Below are positions 45,642 through 57,286 of a stretch of 64,000 nucleotides of DNA, piece after piece. The notes beneath the pieces are model-generated. The model made no database searches. It saw only the letters and a list, made by a program, of their open reading frames with translations, and had not been told where the DNA came from. The translations under genes and the position numbers were made by a program. How positions within the stretch are numbered: the first letter of the stretch is position 1; each line of letters starts with the position of its first letter. The stretch covers positions 434,001-498,000 of the forward strand of contig ML986578.1 of assembly GCA_010094045.1 (NCBI GenBank). The letters run 5' to 3'. Source of the DNA: Lojkania enalia (lineage: Eukaryota; Ascomycota; Dothideomycetes; Pleosporales).

Positions 45642-47535
45642 CTAATATCCAGCGGTCCGAGTTTGGCGGTACTCTCGAGAACCCGCACTGGAGGCACGAC
45701 CGTTGGCGGTGGGGACGGTCAATCCTTTGCCCTGAAGTCCGTCCGACGTTGCGATCCGCCGTTTCGCGCTGCCCTTCTGAAGCCGATTCGTCCTCCAGCC
45801 TTCATACCACTGCTCACGACTCGCTTCCCGAAGTTCGGAACGCCATTCGCTGAACACACTTTCCCTCAGTCTGACGAAGTCACAGTGTTCTGCATTATAT
45901 GGGTCTGCAAAACCCCAAGGGAATTTGCGGCCAACGACCTCTGGCTCGTATGGATCGGGGGAGATGATACTTAGAGGAAGATAGGGTATTTCGGAGTCAT
46001 CTTTCTGAATGGATGCAGATATTGCCGACGGCTTACGAACATGGTTCCGCTTGGCGCTTGGAGGAGACGTTGGGGGCGAGTGTGCTGGTGACGGTGAGGA
46101 AGTGGAAGATGCGTCGGAGCGGGCAGCTTCGGAAGAGGAGCGGTCTACTAGCTTGTTAAGCATATCGGACTTCTCCTCGGTGTCTGAGTGAATATATGCA
46201 TCTTCATCCCGCTCATCGAGGCGATCATCATCCTCATCCTCCGAATCGGAAAGATTCAGTGCCTCCAATGGATCCAGTTTGGAGCGTTTGAGAGTGTCCC
46301 AGACCGTCTTCTTAAGGTGGCGCATGTGCGCCGTAGTAATTGTGTCCGCCTTACTAATAACGGGAATAACAGTCGTTTTACCCTGCAATTCGCGAAGCAC
46401 GTTTAAATCCAGATCCTCATCGAGGACACCTGAGGCTGAAACGATGGTTTGCTTCTTGTTCAGCTTCTTGCGGGCTTCTGTTATGTTCGAATCGAGACGG
46501 GCAGGATCTAGAATCATGAAGACACAGTGGATATGAGTGTCGCGGACACCCGGGGCCCGGATAACCTTCTGCTCCTCGGTGAATGTCTCCTCAAATTTTG
46601 ATTCAATGAACGTGGTGATGACTGGCAATTGGAAGTCGACAATATGCTTTTCCAGACCTTGGGAGTCCCAAAGGGTGACACCGACGCGCTCATTGTCAAC
46701 CTCAGTCTCCAAATATTCAGACGTGAATGGCGAGTCGGGAGGCAATGCGGTAGCAGGTGGAGACGGGGTGTATGGGCGTTTCTTCGCCGGTAGAGCGAGT
46801 GCGGTGCGGAGAAATTCGATAAAGGAGGACTTGCCAGCGCTCTTGGTGCCAATGACAAGAATACTAGTCCGCGGTTAACTGACGGTTGGTTAAGAAGGGG
46901 AAGGCAACTCACTTGAAGGGCGTAGGATCCTTCCTCCTCCTCACGCGACGGGGGCTGTTGACCGAGCTGATGGCGCTGCTAGCGTAGCTATAGCGGCCAC
47001 GATTCGTCATGCTCTCAGTGCGAGGATATGGATCGTAGTTCATGTATGACGGCGAGCTGCCGGGAAGTGGGGGGGCAGGGCTACTGCCAGTGTGGTAGGC
47101 CATCTTGTATTCGGCGGAGGGTCTACTGAAGTTGTGTCCGTAGTTGCCGGCGCGGTTGGAAACGATGGCGACAGAGTCGGGTCGAGCGTCTTCGCCGCCG
47201 AATTGTTCGATCTGAGGTAGAGGGGAGTGCGAGGGAAGGCGAGGCGGCTGCTTGGGGAGCATTGCAGCCTCCCGCTGTTTCCGCAGGGCCTCCTCCTGGG
47301 CAAGCGCCTTCTGCTTCTTGCTCATCTTGCCCCCCGATGCGCTACGGTGACCGCTACGGTTCTCGCCCGAGCTCTTTCGTCGCAGGAAATTGAAGCTGGA
47401 CCGTCGCGGACCAGCCTGATGATCGCCGTTGGATTGTTGATGCGAGATTCGGGGTAACGCGGTGTCCTCGGGAGAGCCGTTCTGGGGGTTCTGGGAAACG
47501 GGGGGATTGAGTGAACGGGCAGGCGTGGAAGTCAT
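45642..47535 (-). CDS. aspE: AspE-type (group 5) septin GTPase
   Basis: Exons 46913-47535 and 45642-46863 give 614 residues. Septins are GTP-binding filament proteins; group 5 is known from filamentous ascomycetes. The first 205 residues are basic and disordered. The GTPase domain starts FNILVIGTKSAGKSSFIEF with a P-loop GTKSAGKSS. The switch region is VTLWDSQGLEKH and the G4-like motif is PVISKADTITTAH. A Ser/Glu/Asp-rich insert of about 100 residues follows (LNLSDSEDEDDD to RNHVRKPSAISAS), where classical septins have none. The GTPase domain resumes with PYLPLSIISPDPYEP and VGRKFPWGFADPYNAEHCDF, the conserved GR.FPWG block. The C-terminus lacks the coiled coil of Cdc3/Cdc12-type septins. 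AspE orthologues are not thought to be core filament subunits but influence multicellular growth, which is family knowledge only. Confidence 0.9.
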
Positions 47536-49401
47536 CTTGGGTGGGCGCAGGGCGGCAGCGTCACGTTATCGGCGGACAGGAGGCGCGCGCAAAATAATTT
47601 TAGAAGCCGGGACAGGAGGACGACGGCTACAGGCGTCTGCTGTTTGGCTGCTCGGTGCTTCGGTGCTCGGACTACGAAGACAGCTTCCCAGCTTGCGACG
47701 AGTTGACGGGAGAGGTCTGGCGGCGATGAGGGAGGGTGGTGAGATTGAAGGGGGATGCAGATGCTGCTGCGGACTTGGCTTGGTCTGATCAGCTACATGG
47801 CCTTCGACGCAGCGGGCGCGGTGAATGGCCGGGATGGGGGGTCGCAGAGAAATTACCTCTCACAGGAGTCCTATTGTACCTTGGAGGAGCGCGCACTGCA
47901 AGCCGTGGATGGGGATTGGGGGACGGCTGTACTACTGCAGGGCGAGCAGCTACCGACTTTAGTCTCAGACTGGCGAAGACGATGCTGCAACGACAAGTGG
48001 ACCCATGCAGCGGGCACGGGGGCGCTGGCCGGACGCCGCAAGAAGCAGAGCGAGGAGAGGGGTGGCCAGCCGCAAACGTCGCCGGGACTTTTCTTCTGAC
48101 ACGTCGGGGCAGAGAATGGGAGCCAAAACCTGGGCGAGGGAAGGGCAATTGGTTGGCGAACGGCGTCGAGCAGCGAGTAGTGATGGTAGTGGTGGTGCTG
48201 AGGGAAGAGAGAGCAGCTCAGGGGCTGCCCACCACCGCGCAACGACACGCCAGCCAATAGGAGCTGCGGGGATGGCACAGAGCAGCAGCAGCCTTGGGGT
48301 AAAGCACAGAGCAGAGAAATCTCGAAGCCTGAAACCCACCGGGACGAGCAGTAGGCATACGGCCCTATCGAACGGCAATCATCCATGATCCGCTGACTGC
48401 ATGTCTTCTAGAACGGGAGCTTCGAAGCCGTGAGTGCGGTCCTCATCCTCCTCCTCATCCTCCCCCTCATCCCCCCCCTGGCGAGGCGCGTCCACCTGTT
48501 GTTGCGTGACGTGACACACATGCTCAAGTCCATGCAACAAACACCTCACACACCGCCCGCCTCTTCAACGCTTGTTGTTACCACATACACATATACTAAT
48601 CACCCTTATGCCTCTGCCGCGTGTCTGGGAGCGAGCCTCCTATGTACGTATGCACAACAAAGGGGTCCAAGGTCGTTAGCCCGTTGCGGCGAACGCCATC
48701 ATCTCGTTTCGATAGCTGGAGAAGGCATGGGTCCGTTTCCGATTGAGCAGAATCCTCCCGCCCCATGTTTCATGCGCCTGTCTGCCTCATATTCTCATAT
48801 TATAGCTCAGTCTGTCCAATTAGAGGCTGCATACTGTTATGGGCCGTGTCTACTAGCCGCGGGAGCATTTGATTCGAAGCCCTACTAAAATGCAGTGAGA
48901 GTGAACACTACTGGTTCCCCAACGACTAAATAGATTTCCCCACTGCGTCTTCTCTCTCGGTTTGCTCGCTCCGGGCCTTGTTCAGAGTCGGGTTCGTGGG
49001 AAACGCTGTGCATTGCCCCGCATGAGCCTTCAAAATTTAGCTACAAGGCCCCCACGAGCTCAGTTCGACCTCAGCGGAGCTGCTTGGGACCAGATCCTCC
49101 TCAGCAGCTGTTAAAACTACGCTTATATACTCCATATCTGCCATGGCAGGCCCGCCGTTCATTTTCTACATAAGGCTACTTCCCGCAAGTGGGGCGTCAG
49201 CAGCTTCACCCTTTCTAGAAATCAAAGAGGGCTAGCTAGCCACACTATTCACCAACCTTCAACACAAGCAATGGCACTCACAAAGTCGGCTAGGTGCTCG
49301 CGAATCAAGCAATTCTTAATTTGTTCTTCCAAAGTACATAAGATTCTCTTTGCCGCATCCTGCCCCACGACATCACAATTGAGCTCTACGTGCCGCCCGA
49401 T
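47536..49401. other. 1.9-kb intergenic stretch
   Basis: It lies between the divergent septin and P450 genes. The septin-proximal kilobase is GC-rich and open in several frames on both strands, with simple composition and no domain. I treat it as promoter and leader sequence. Confidence 0.5.
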
Positions 49402-51441
49402 ATGGGGTTGAGCCTCCATCCGATAGCCGTGGCCGCCGTGGCCGTATTTGGAGCGTATCTTGCAACATGCTTGGTCAGTTTCATTAGAGTTCGGAGGCAC
49501 TTTGGCAAGCTGGCGAGTAGCATCTTTCCCTTTTCTTTATCCTACGTCTTTATGATCATGCACCGCCCTGAAAGCACATGGTGTAGATACCACACGAGTG
49601 ATGTTACGCATCGCTTCCGAATTTCAGCTCCATTGCTTCCATATCCTCCGCCACAGAAACTAACAATATTCAGCCTGGCCCGCCACATCATCCCATTTTC
49701 GGCCATCTCATCTCTATGGGCAAAGTTGTCACGAGGTTGCCGAAGCGTGTCCATCCTCATGTTTATCCTTACTTTCTCACAAAGGAATACAATCTCCCTC
49801 CAGTATTCTACATCGATGCTTACCCATTCAACGACCCATTGATGGTCCTGCTCGATCCGTAGGTCCCACGTAGACTTGGAAAAGGTCGGTAGAGATCGTG
49901 CAGCTAATAAGTCGCACCACAGTGATACTGCGCAAGAGGTCTCTGCGAACAGCGGTCTTCATAAGCATCCGAGATTGAAGTCCTCCCTCGACCCTCTTGC
50001 GGGGCGTGAGAACCTCGTCAGCTCAGACGGTCCGCGTTGGAAAAAGTGGAGGACTGTCTTCAACCCAGGTTTCTCCATTCAACATCTCATGGACCAGGTA
50101 CCGGCTATTGTGGACTGCGCTCAAACCTTCTCCGATATTCTCAACAAGCACGCTTCCGCTCGCAAGGTTTTCCGGTTGGAAGAAGAAGCTACAAAAGTTA
50201 CCATCGACGTGATCGGGAAAGTGGTGTGCGATCACGACTTTAGATCATTGGTGAGCGACAACGAGTTCGTGGCGCTCATGCGCAAGACATTGAGTTGGAT
50301 GCCCGACACCCAGTCCCTCGATCCTGTAAGCAAACCCTTTTCCCCAAACCCATAACCAAGGACTCGCTCTGCTCGATTTATTATTCCTAGAATAAGATAG
50401 ACCGCTATTCAGCTCTTCCAGAGGTGGCCAAAGTAAATCGGGAATTAGCCTATGTTTAACATTATGATTACTGACCCATATCGGTAGTTCCATAAAAACC
50501 ATCCTCTCAGAGGCATCTACTGGCGATACTACAAGCACCGTATGGATAACTACATTGGCAAGATTCTCGACGAAAGGTTCTCCAAGCGTGGGGACAACGA
50601 GCCCAGCAAGGCCAAAATGAGGTCCGGCATAGATTTAGCCCTGCACGAATATTTCAAAGAGACTGGCCAGGATGTCGACTCAAAGTCCGCCACAATGGAT
50701 GCCGAATTCCGCCGAAATGCCATTGACAACCTGGAAGTCCTTCTCTTCGCAGGCCACGATACCACGGCGTCGACCATCTGCTACTGCTACCATCTGCTCA
50801 ACAAAAATCCCTCCAAACTTGAGAAACTGCGAGAAGAGCTTGACGCGGTTTTTGGTCCAGGAGCCAGCGCTGCCGAACAAATCAAAGCCGCCCCCTATCT
50901 CATTAATAAGTGCGAATATACGCTTGCCGTGATCCGAGAAGCGCTACGTCTCTATGCTCCTGCTTCCAGTGTCCGAGAAGGTAGGAAAGATTACTTTATC
51001 AGGGACCCAGCGACCGGGAACATGCTCCCGACCGAGGGCTGTATCGTCTGGCCCGCTATCATTTCCATCCACCGCGACCCCCGAATCTGGGGCGAAGACG
51101 CGCATGAATTCCAACCGGAACGCTTCCTCCCTGAAAACGTCGGTAAAATGGATCCAAATGCATACCGACCTTTCGAGAAGGGCCCGCGAAACTGCATTGG
51201 ACAGGAGCTGGCGCTCATCGAGATGAAGGTCATTCTCGCCATGACGGTTAGGGAGCTTGATATCAAGTCGGCGTATGATGAACTCAGTACACTGGATCAG
51301 GATAATACGCTATGGGCTGCGGAGAAGAGTTTCAAGGGGGGTGTGCAGGAGTGCTTTGGGGATGAGGCGTACCAAGTGCTATTGGCGGCTGCGAAACCTA
51401 GGGAGGGTATGCCTGCAAGAGCTATGCGGAGGAATTTATAA
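49402..51441 (+). CDS. Cytochrome P450 monooxygenase, CYP59/StcS-like
   Basis: Exons 49402-49516, 49657-49858, 49923-50325, 50391-50432 and 50488-51441 encode 571 residues. A membrane anchor (VAAVAVFGAYLATCLVSFI) is followed by the proline hinge QPGPPHHPIFGHL. The oxygen-activating I-helix motif is LLFAGHDTTAST, the ExxR motif is in VIREALRLYAP, and the heme loop is FEKGPRNCIGQELALIE with the ligand Cys. All key residues are present, so the gene looks intact. The C-terminus (SLWAAEKSFK-like and AKPREGMPAR) resembles, from memory, the CYP59 group that includes StcS/VerA of sterigmatocystin biosynthesis. Substrate is unknown and there is no polyketide or peptide synthase here. Exon 4 is only 42 bases. 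Confidence 0.9.
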
Positions 51442-51856
51442 TAATGCTTGGTAAGTGTTGGCTATCCTATTTGAGCTAGCACCGATTTCCAAAGGAATGT
51501 TTTGGAGAGGTATATATTTGAGTGGATATGGATTGTTTATAAATACCGTCGGTCTAGATGAAGCTCGGTTTTCGTATTAGCGAAACGCGGTTCGTAAACA
51601 CATATCTAACATTTAGCTGGAATCCTAATTAATATACCAGCAGTGCTTCACACAGGTCTAAATGCATCTCATTCCAAAGATATGTATCCGCGTTCACTTC
51701 CAAAAAGAAAAATTTTTTTTTTTTTTTTTTTTAACACCAATGAGAAAGTTTCTTCAAATCCTCTAGCTCAGCTTCGACATTATCTTCACAGTTCCCGTCT
51801 CGGTCTCAACAGAACATAGAAATTGCAATTTTTTTTCATGCAACTGCCACAACCCG
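51442..51856. other. Convergent P450/aldolase 3' region with poly-T tract
   Basis: 415 bases between converging stops. A run of 20 T lies at 51713-51732, about 140 bases beyond the aldolase stop. Confidence 0.6.
51713..51732 (+). repeat. Poly-T run (T20)
   Basis: A homopolymer in the intergenic stretch; no gene function is suggested. Confidence 0.85.
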
Positions 51857-52708
51857 CTACGCCTTGCCCGTCGATCCAAGCATATCACAGCACCCCTCCA
51901 CCGCTTTCTGCATCTCCATGGTCGCCTCCTCAATCACGCTTGTAAACGGCGCCTTATTCGCTCTCCGCTCCCATACATCCTGACACGGATTATTCAACAC
52001 CTTATTAATGTTAATCTTGCTAACACCATGGCCAATGCACCTCTGAAAAATCTCCTTTGTAAACGGATCCGCACCATGCAACACCAGCCTCACCTTATCC
52101 CCCACCGCATCATTGATCCGCTGTAATCTCTCGTATTCAAGTTGGATGCCCCGCGGTCCGTAATTCCCGTGCACGTTGCCGAACGACGGGGCCAGCCAGT
52201 CTATCCCGCAGTCAACGAACTGCTGCGCATCATCGGTAGTCGTCAATAGCGATTCCAGATCCTCAGTATCGCCAACGCCATCCTCGCCGCCTACAATGCG
52301 TCCTGGCTCCGCCTCGCAGGCTATCCCCCGCTCGTGGCAGTACGCCGTTAGCTCAGCCGTCAACCGCAGGTTCTCCTCCTTCTCGTAGTGGCTCATGTCG
52401 ATCATGATGCTGTCGAAGCCGCCCATGTCGGCCGCCTTCTTCACGATTTCGGGCTCCTGGGCATGGTCCAGGTGCACGGTTACGGGGACCGAGGCGCTGC
52501 GTGCAGCTTCGGCTGCGAGGTGCACGAGGCACGAGTTTGCGTAGTGGATGGCCCAGGGGAAGAGCAGGATCATGGCGGGAGACTGCTTAGCTTCGGCAGC
52601 GCGGACGGTGGCGAGGATGCCCTCGGTGTTATAACAACACATGGCTGGTATGCCGTAGCCGTGTTCTTGGGCGGCGTTTAGGAGGGGAAGAGCACGGTTG
52701 TTGTCCAT
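51857..52708 (-). CDS. Class II (zinc) ketose-bisphosphate aldolase-like protein
   Basis: One exon of 283 residues, close to bacterial class II sugar-phosphate aldolases such as GatY/KbaY and shorter than yeast Fba1 (about 360). Zinc-binding histidines are visible in VTVHLDHAQEPEIV, SFGNVHGNYGPRG and LVLHGADPF. The conserved GFDSIMIDMSHYEKEEN strand carries the acidic catalytic Asp region, and GVSKININKVLN is the phosphate-binding loop. EAEPGRIVGGEDG matches the family too. Family members split ketose bisphosphates or sugar acid phosphates into two three-carbon units or a one-carbon loss product. It starts 818 bases from the start of a divergently transcribed dehydrogenase of the type that works with such aldolases. 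The ATG at 52708 gives the typical N-terminus. Confidence 0.9.
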   Translation of the reverse strand: MDNNRALPLLNAAQEHGYGIPAMCCYNTEGILATVRAAEAKQSPAMILLFPWAIHYANSCLVHLAAEAARSASVPVTVHLDHAQEPEIVKKAADMGGFDSIMIDMSHYEKEENLRLTAELTAYCHERGIACEAEPGRIVGGEDGVGDTEDLESLLTTTDDAQQFVDCGIDWLAPSFGNVHGNYGPRGIQLEYERLQRINDAVGDKVRLVLHGADPFTKEIFQRCIGHGVSKININKVLNNPCQDVWERRANKAPFTSVIEEATMEMQKAVEGCCDMLGSTGKA

Positions 52709-53526
52709 GTCGAAAGAGTCTCGCGAGAGCAGTGGTGTTGAAGAATGGGGAATTGCTGTAGGAACTGACGGACGAGATATAGCTACGAACCCCTAGGAGT
52801 ATCCAGCATATAGGTTTCTGGGGAGTTGGACGTCCAAAGCAGATGTAATGAACGAACGGTGCTAGCAAATTGGGCGCCCGGACCTCAGGATATGCACACA
52901 ATCAATCTCCCAGCCACGCAATCCCAAGCCTCAAAACCCCCACACACGCCCAATCCAATTACCACCCATCGGCTTCCTAGATTAAGTATTCCCCCTTGGT
53001 CAATTGCCGATGCACCGTCGCTGTTGGTCCCGACATGCCACCTTCGGCGGCTGTTTTGCCGGTGTAAAGTACCCCGCCATACCCTTTCGTCATAGTGCGG
53101 GGCAGCCAATTGCTTGTCGTCGCCCTAATTGAAGCCTTTTGTGACTTTTGCCGGTCCCTGGACTCATTCATCTGCCGCCGAGAGGCATTTTTTGGAGGCT
53201 TCGCAGGGGTAGCGTGGTTGGGGTCCAGGCGGTGTTTGTTGGGATGCAATGGCGAGACTTGAGGCGGTTACTGCATAAAGTATGTACCTCTTCCGGCCGA
53301 CCTACGTATGTGCAGGCTTATTTGTCTGTAAGAAGGGCCCGTGGAGCGGGAAGAAAGCCGGTGTATTTCTACGAACTGGGGTTATTAGCTATTGGTATCC
53401 ACTCAGTATTCTGATTCTTTCCCACTCCCTTCAATTCCGTTTCTTCGTCCTCTTGCCAAGTCATTATCGACGTTCGCTTGTTCTCATCGTTGTCCTTGCG
53501 CCATATAACGACTACGTTCGAACACC
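52709..53526. promoter_or_regulatory. Shared divergent promoter interval of aldolase and dehydrogenase
   Basis: 818 bases between two divergent start codons, suggesting co-regulation. The interval includes several GGGG/CCCC motifs of CreA-like type (for example near 53385, actggggtta), but none is decisive. Confidence 0.5.
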
Positions 53527-54879
53527 ATGTCCAAGCCAGCAATTGGATTCTGCGGCCTCGGAGCCATGGGCTTCGGCATGGCAACGCACCTTGTTAAACA
53601 GGGCTACCCAGTAACCGGCTTCGATGTCTGGCCACCAAGTCTCGAGAAGTTCGCAGCGGCAGGCGGGCAGACTTCCACATCCCTCTCCGAATCGGCAAGG
53701 GAGAAGCAATTCTACGTTGTCATGGTGGCCACGGCCCAGCAAGCACAATCGGCCATATTCGGTAACGACGGCATTCTAAAAGAATTACCAGGGGGAGCGA
53801 CTTTGGTGCTATGTTCGACGGTACCGAGTGAGTATGCGAAGAGTGTAGAGAAGGAATTGAAGGGCGTTGGCAGGGGAGATGTATTTTTCATCGATGCACC
53901 TGTTTCCGGGGGTGCGATACGGGCTGCTGATGGCACTTTGTCGATTATGGCGGGAGCATCCAAAGCCGCTTTTGAAAAGGGAAAATGGCTGCTAGAAGAG
54001 CTATCCGCGCCGTCGAAGCTATTTATTGTAGAAGGGGGGATTGGAGCCGGGAGTAATATGAAGATGGTTCATCAAGTACTTGCCGCCATACAGATTCTGA
54101 CTGTGAGCGAAGCATTTGGGTTCGCGGCGCGGTTGGGTTTGGATGCAAAGGAGTTTAGGGAAGCAGTGATTAAGAGCGAGGCTTGGAGTTGGATGTTTGA
54201 GAATAGAAGCGTGAGGACACTTACCGAGGACTATTTTCCTGGTGCTAGTGCGGTTACCATTATTCTCAAGGATACTGTAAGTTTCTCATCTATTGTCTGA
54301 CTTGAGATACCCCAAGTGGACATATTGATGAAATAACAGGGTATCATAACATCAATGGCTCGCCTCTTGGACTTCCCCTCACACCTATGCACAATTGCAG
54401 AGCAGGTCTATCTTTCATCCCTCGACAAGGGCTATGGACCGAATGACGACGCTGGGCTAGTCCGTTTGTGGATTTCAGAACCAGTATCGAGCATCAAGTG
54501 CACCCTATCTGGATCAGAAAATCAAGAGAAGCTCGACCTTGTCCTGGGACTGATGACAGGAATTCACCTCGTCTCAGCAGCAGAAAGCATATCATTTGCG
54601 AAACACGTCGGCCTACCCTTGCCCCAATTATACGAGCTAGCTGCTGAAGCTGCTGGCGGAAGTATTATGTTCCGAGAGCATGGCCCTAAAATGATAGACA
54701 TCTTGGAAGGAAAGGGTGCGGAAGTGAAGTTGGATGGGTATTTAGAGAAGGTGAAGAAAGCTATCGATGAGGCACAAAAAATCAAATGCCCGTTATACCT
54801 CGGCGGTGGTGCACTCAATATGCTAATAACAGCGGAGGGGGCTTTGGAAGGCTTGTTAAAACCGTATATCTTGAGGTGA
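53527..54879 (+). CDS. 6PGDH/3-HIBADH-like oxidoreductase with two C-terminal domains (L-threonate dehydrogenase-like)
   Basis: Exons 53527-54276 and 54340-54879 give 429 residues. The Rossmann domain opens AIGFCGLGAMGFGMATHL with the GxGxMG NAD(P) motif. The substrate motif is FIDAPVSGGAIRAADG, and the catalytic lysine lies in GAGSNMKMVHQ. The helical NAD-binding-11 domain (about 180-310) is followed by a second one (about 325-425), recognised by GIHLVSAAESISFAKHVGL and DGYLEKVKKAIDEAQKIKC. Single-domain HIBADH proteins are about 300 residues. From memory, fungi often have a trifunctional fusion of such a dehydrogenase, a DUF1537 sugar-acid kinase and a class II aldolase; here the two ends are separate genes and I see no kinase. 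Likely substrate is a four-carbon or related hydroxy acid, but this is inference. Confidence 0.88.
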
Positions 54880-54916
54880 GGCTGGGGAGCGATCATTTTC
54901 TTTCAGCTAGCATAAT

Positions 54917-56557
54917 TCATATTGGGACCTTGCTTCCCTGCTTCAGCCAAAAATCGCATCTCTGAGCCAGCATATTCGTCCCACCGTCTGCAAGTCCGCT
55001 CTTGCGGACAAGAAATTGCTTTCCTCGTTGAATGTTCGGTACGCCTACCATTGTTGAATTCGTGATCTTATGTGCGTTTGGATTACCAGTCTGCACGAAA
55101 CTTGCCATGGCCCCAGTGTAGCCGTCATAGGTGAGAGGATCTGACTTTTGGATAGGATTGATAGTGTTCCACTATGTATATTGTCAGGACTTCGGTGCTT
55201 TTCCTTAGGTCGTGAGGCTTACATAAATAGTGTCCGAAGCATGCTTGGCTGGGTCAATCGTGTACTCCGCCAGCCAGCCCTTCTTTGCCGTCTTGGCTAT
55301 CCAGTATGCTGGACACGCTAGAACCAAATCTCTGTATAGTAGCCCAGCCCTATCGTAAGTAGTGTTCCAGCTGATCTCTTCGGCGGTTCCAATCGCAGGG
55401 TATAGTTTCTTGGCCTCTTCTAATTCATCTTCCTCAAAGCCCGGCAGAAACCCCTGAAGCCAATCATCAAAACTCGCACTCGACGAATTGAAACCAGCGA
55501 AACCAGTAGCATTCGCGAATCCAGGCGGTATAAAGTTCTCCCCCTCATGCAAATTGTACGTCGAGAAGACAGCCTCAGCATTCAACTCCCCACTCCTCAC
55601 CACACTCGCCAACCCTTCCGTCAAAAACCCACCATCAATCACGGGCCCCCACATAAAAGTCGACGTCGTATACTGACGACTCGTCGTCAACTTCAAACTT
55701 GCCTCCCTCACCGCCTGCAAATCCGCCCCCTTCAAACACAAAACCTCATCTTCCACTCCTTTACATCCAACATCCCTCACAACCGCCTCATACAGCTCCT
55801 CACTCTCCGGATCATCATACCGATATGTCTTGGGCCAAAAAGGACTACTCGCCATTGCCCTCCGAAACAACCCCCCTCCCCGATTCCCTGTGGCAATCGT
55901 CTGCGCAACCACAGACCCCCCGCCGGCCGACTGCCCCCAAATCGTAACATCGGACGCATCGCCCCCAAATTCGTGAATATACTTCTGAATCCACAGCAAC
56001 GCCGCCCGCTGATCCAGCAGTCCCGCATTGAAGTCCACGTCCTCGCGCCCCTGCAACTTAGACCCGGCTAGGAAGCCAAAGGCATTAGTCCTGTAGTTTG
56101 AATACACGACGACGTAGTCGTTTGAGGCGCTGGCGTCCAGTACCGGGTAGCCGCTCGGTGGGATTGTAAAAGTAGCGCTGCCCTGGATGAAGCCGCCACC
56201 GTAAAAAGTTAGCAGCACGGGTCGCAGCGTTTTGGAGTCCCAGGGCCGCGAGTAGATGCCTAGGTAGAGACAGTCTTCAGAGCCGTTGACGGTGCGCTGC
56301 GGACACATGTCGAAGGATTGGTTCGTATTGTATGTTCCATTGTAGTGAGGGGGTGGTTGCGGGGCGCGGAAGCGGTTTGGGCCCGCTGTGGAGGCGGCGA
56401 AGGGGATTTTGCGGTAGTGGGTTAGGTTAAATTCGGAAGATTGGGCACCCTGGAGGTTAATGTAGTCGAGGGAAATGGTGAGGTTCGGGGAGGCGGAGAT
56501 GAGATGGAGAAATAACACGAATGGGAAGAGACGTGCAAGACAATTCCAGGCGAACAT
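54917..56557 (-). CDS. Secreted type B carboxylesterase
   Basis: Exons 55223-56557 and 54917-55171 encode 529 residues. A signal peptide is present (LARLFPFVLFLHLISASP). The alpha/beta-hydrolase fold shows SEDCLYLGIYSRP, the oxyanion-hole YGGGFIQGS, and the nucleophile elbow IWGQSAGGGSVVAQT. The acidic catalytic residue is in NLHEGENF, and a C-terminal histidine is in DPAKHASDTIY. The last exon gives ASFVQTGNPNAH, also typical. Several N-glycosylation sequons (NLT, NGT, NQS, NGS) fit secretion. It hydrolyses carboxylic esters; substrate is unknown. Its stop is 37 bases from the stop of the dehydrogenase on the other strand, so their transcripts probably overlap. Confidence 0.92.
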
Positions 56558-57286
56558 ACTTGGACGACTCTAGTTATATCTCGACAATGAAAGACGCAAG
56601 TACATTATGTGGTCTTTATAAATCAAACTTGATGAGCGCAGAAGCACATTGTTATTTTAGCCTCTTTTTCTTCGCAAATTGCCCCAAGATCCGCGCCTAC
56701 GTGCGCAGAGCTGCACAAGATCAAAATTTAGGTAGACAGACCGATAGCTCTGCACTGCAGCATGTGCTCTACGGCCTCGGTATATTATCCACCGAGCGAG
56801 TACACAAACTCATGTCGATGACGCAAAAAATATACCGGTTCCTGCATGGACAAGAAAGGGTAGAATTTCTCCGAAAGTATGTCATTCACCGAGCCGAGTT
56901 CGTCTAGCTACATCTGTCATAGAGGAGCTCTTCATTGACTAATCGCGGAAGAACTCACACCTCACAAATTAGTATGCACTGTCTGTGGAGTCAAGATATG
57001 CGTATATTTAATGCCCTCATACCGATCCATCCATCACACTATGCACCCTCTTACGCCACGCCCACTGCACCAAGCCCATACCTTGACCCTATCGTACACC
57101 AAGTGACAGAAAGATACTTGAACAGATGTGAAATGGACTTAGAATAGACTAAACTTGTACCGAGCACGAATGAAAAAAAAAAAAAAAAGTCCAAGAGAAC
57201 TTTCCCATTTTTTGTTTTTCGTAGCAGAAAAGCCATGACTAATCCGCCCATATAGAAAACCCGTGCTTTCCTACCCCTCCCTCCCT
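56558..57286. other. Carboxylesterase promoter and PMT1 3' region
   Basis: 729 bases. A run of 16 A lies at 57173-57188, about 100 bases beyond the PMT1 stop. No gene is supported. Confidence 0.55.

Noticed and set aside
47736..48390. Long overlapping open frames on both strands upstream of the septin gene
   Set aside because: Mutually overlapping frames in GC-rich promoter-like sequence, none with a recognisable domain or splice logic.
49402..51441. P450 as part of a mycotoxin cluster
   Set aside because: The CYP59-like resemblance alone is not enough; no backbone synthase or other cluster genes are in the window.
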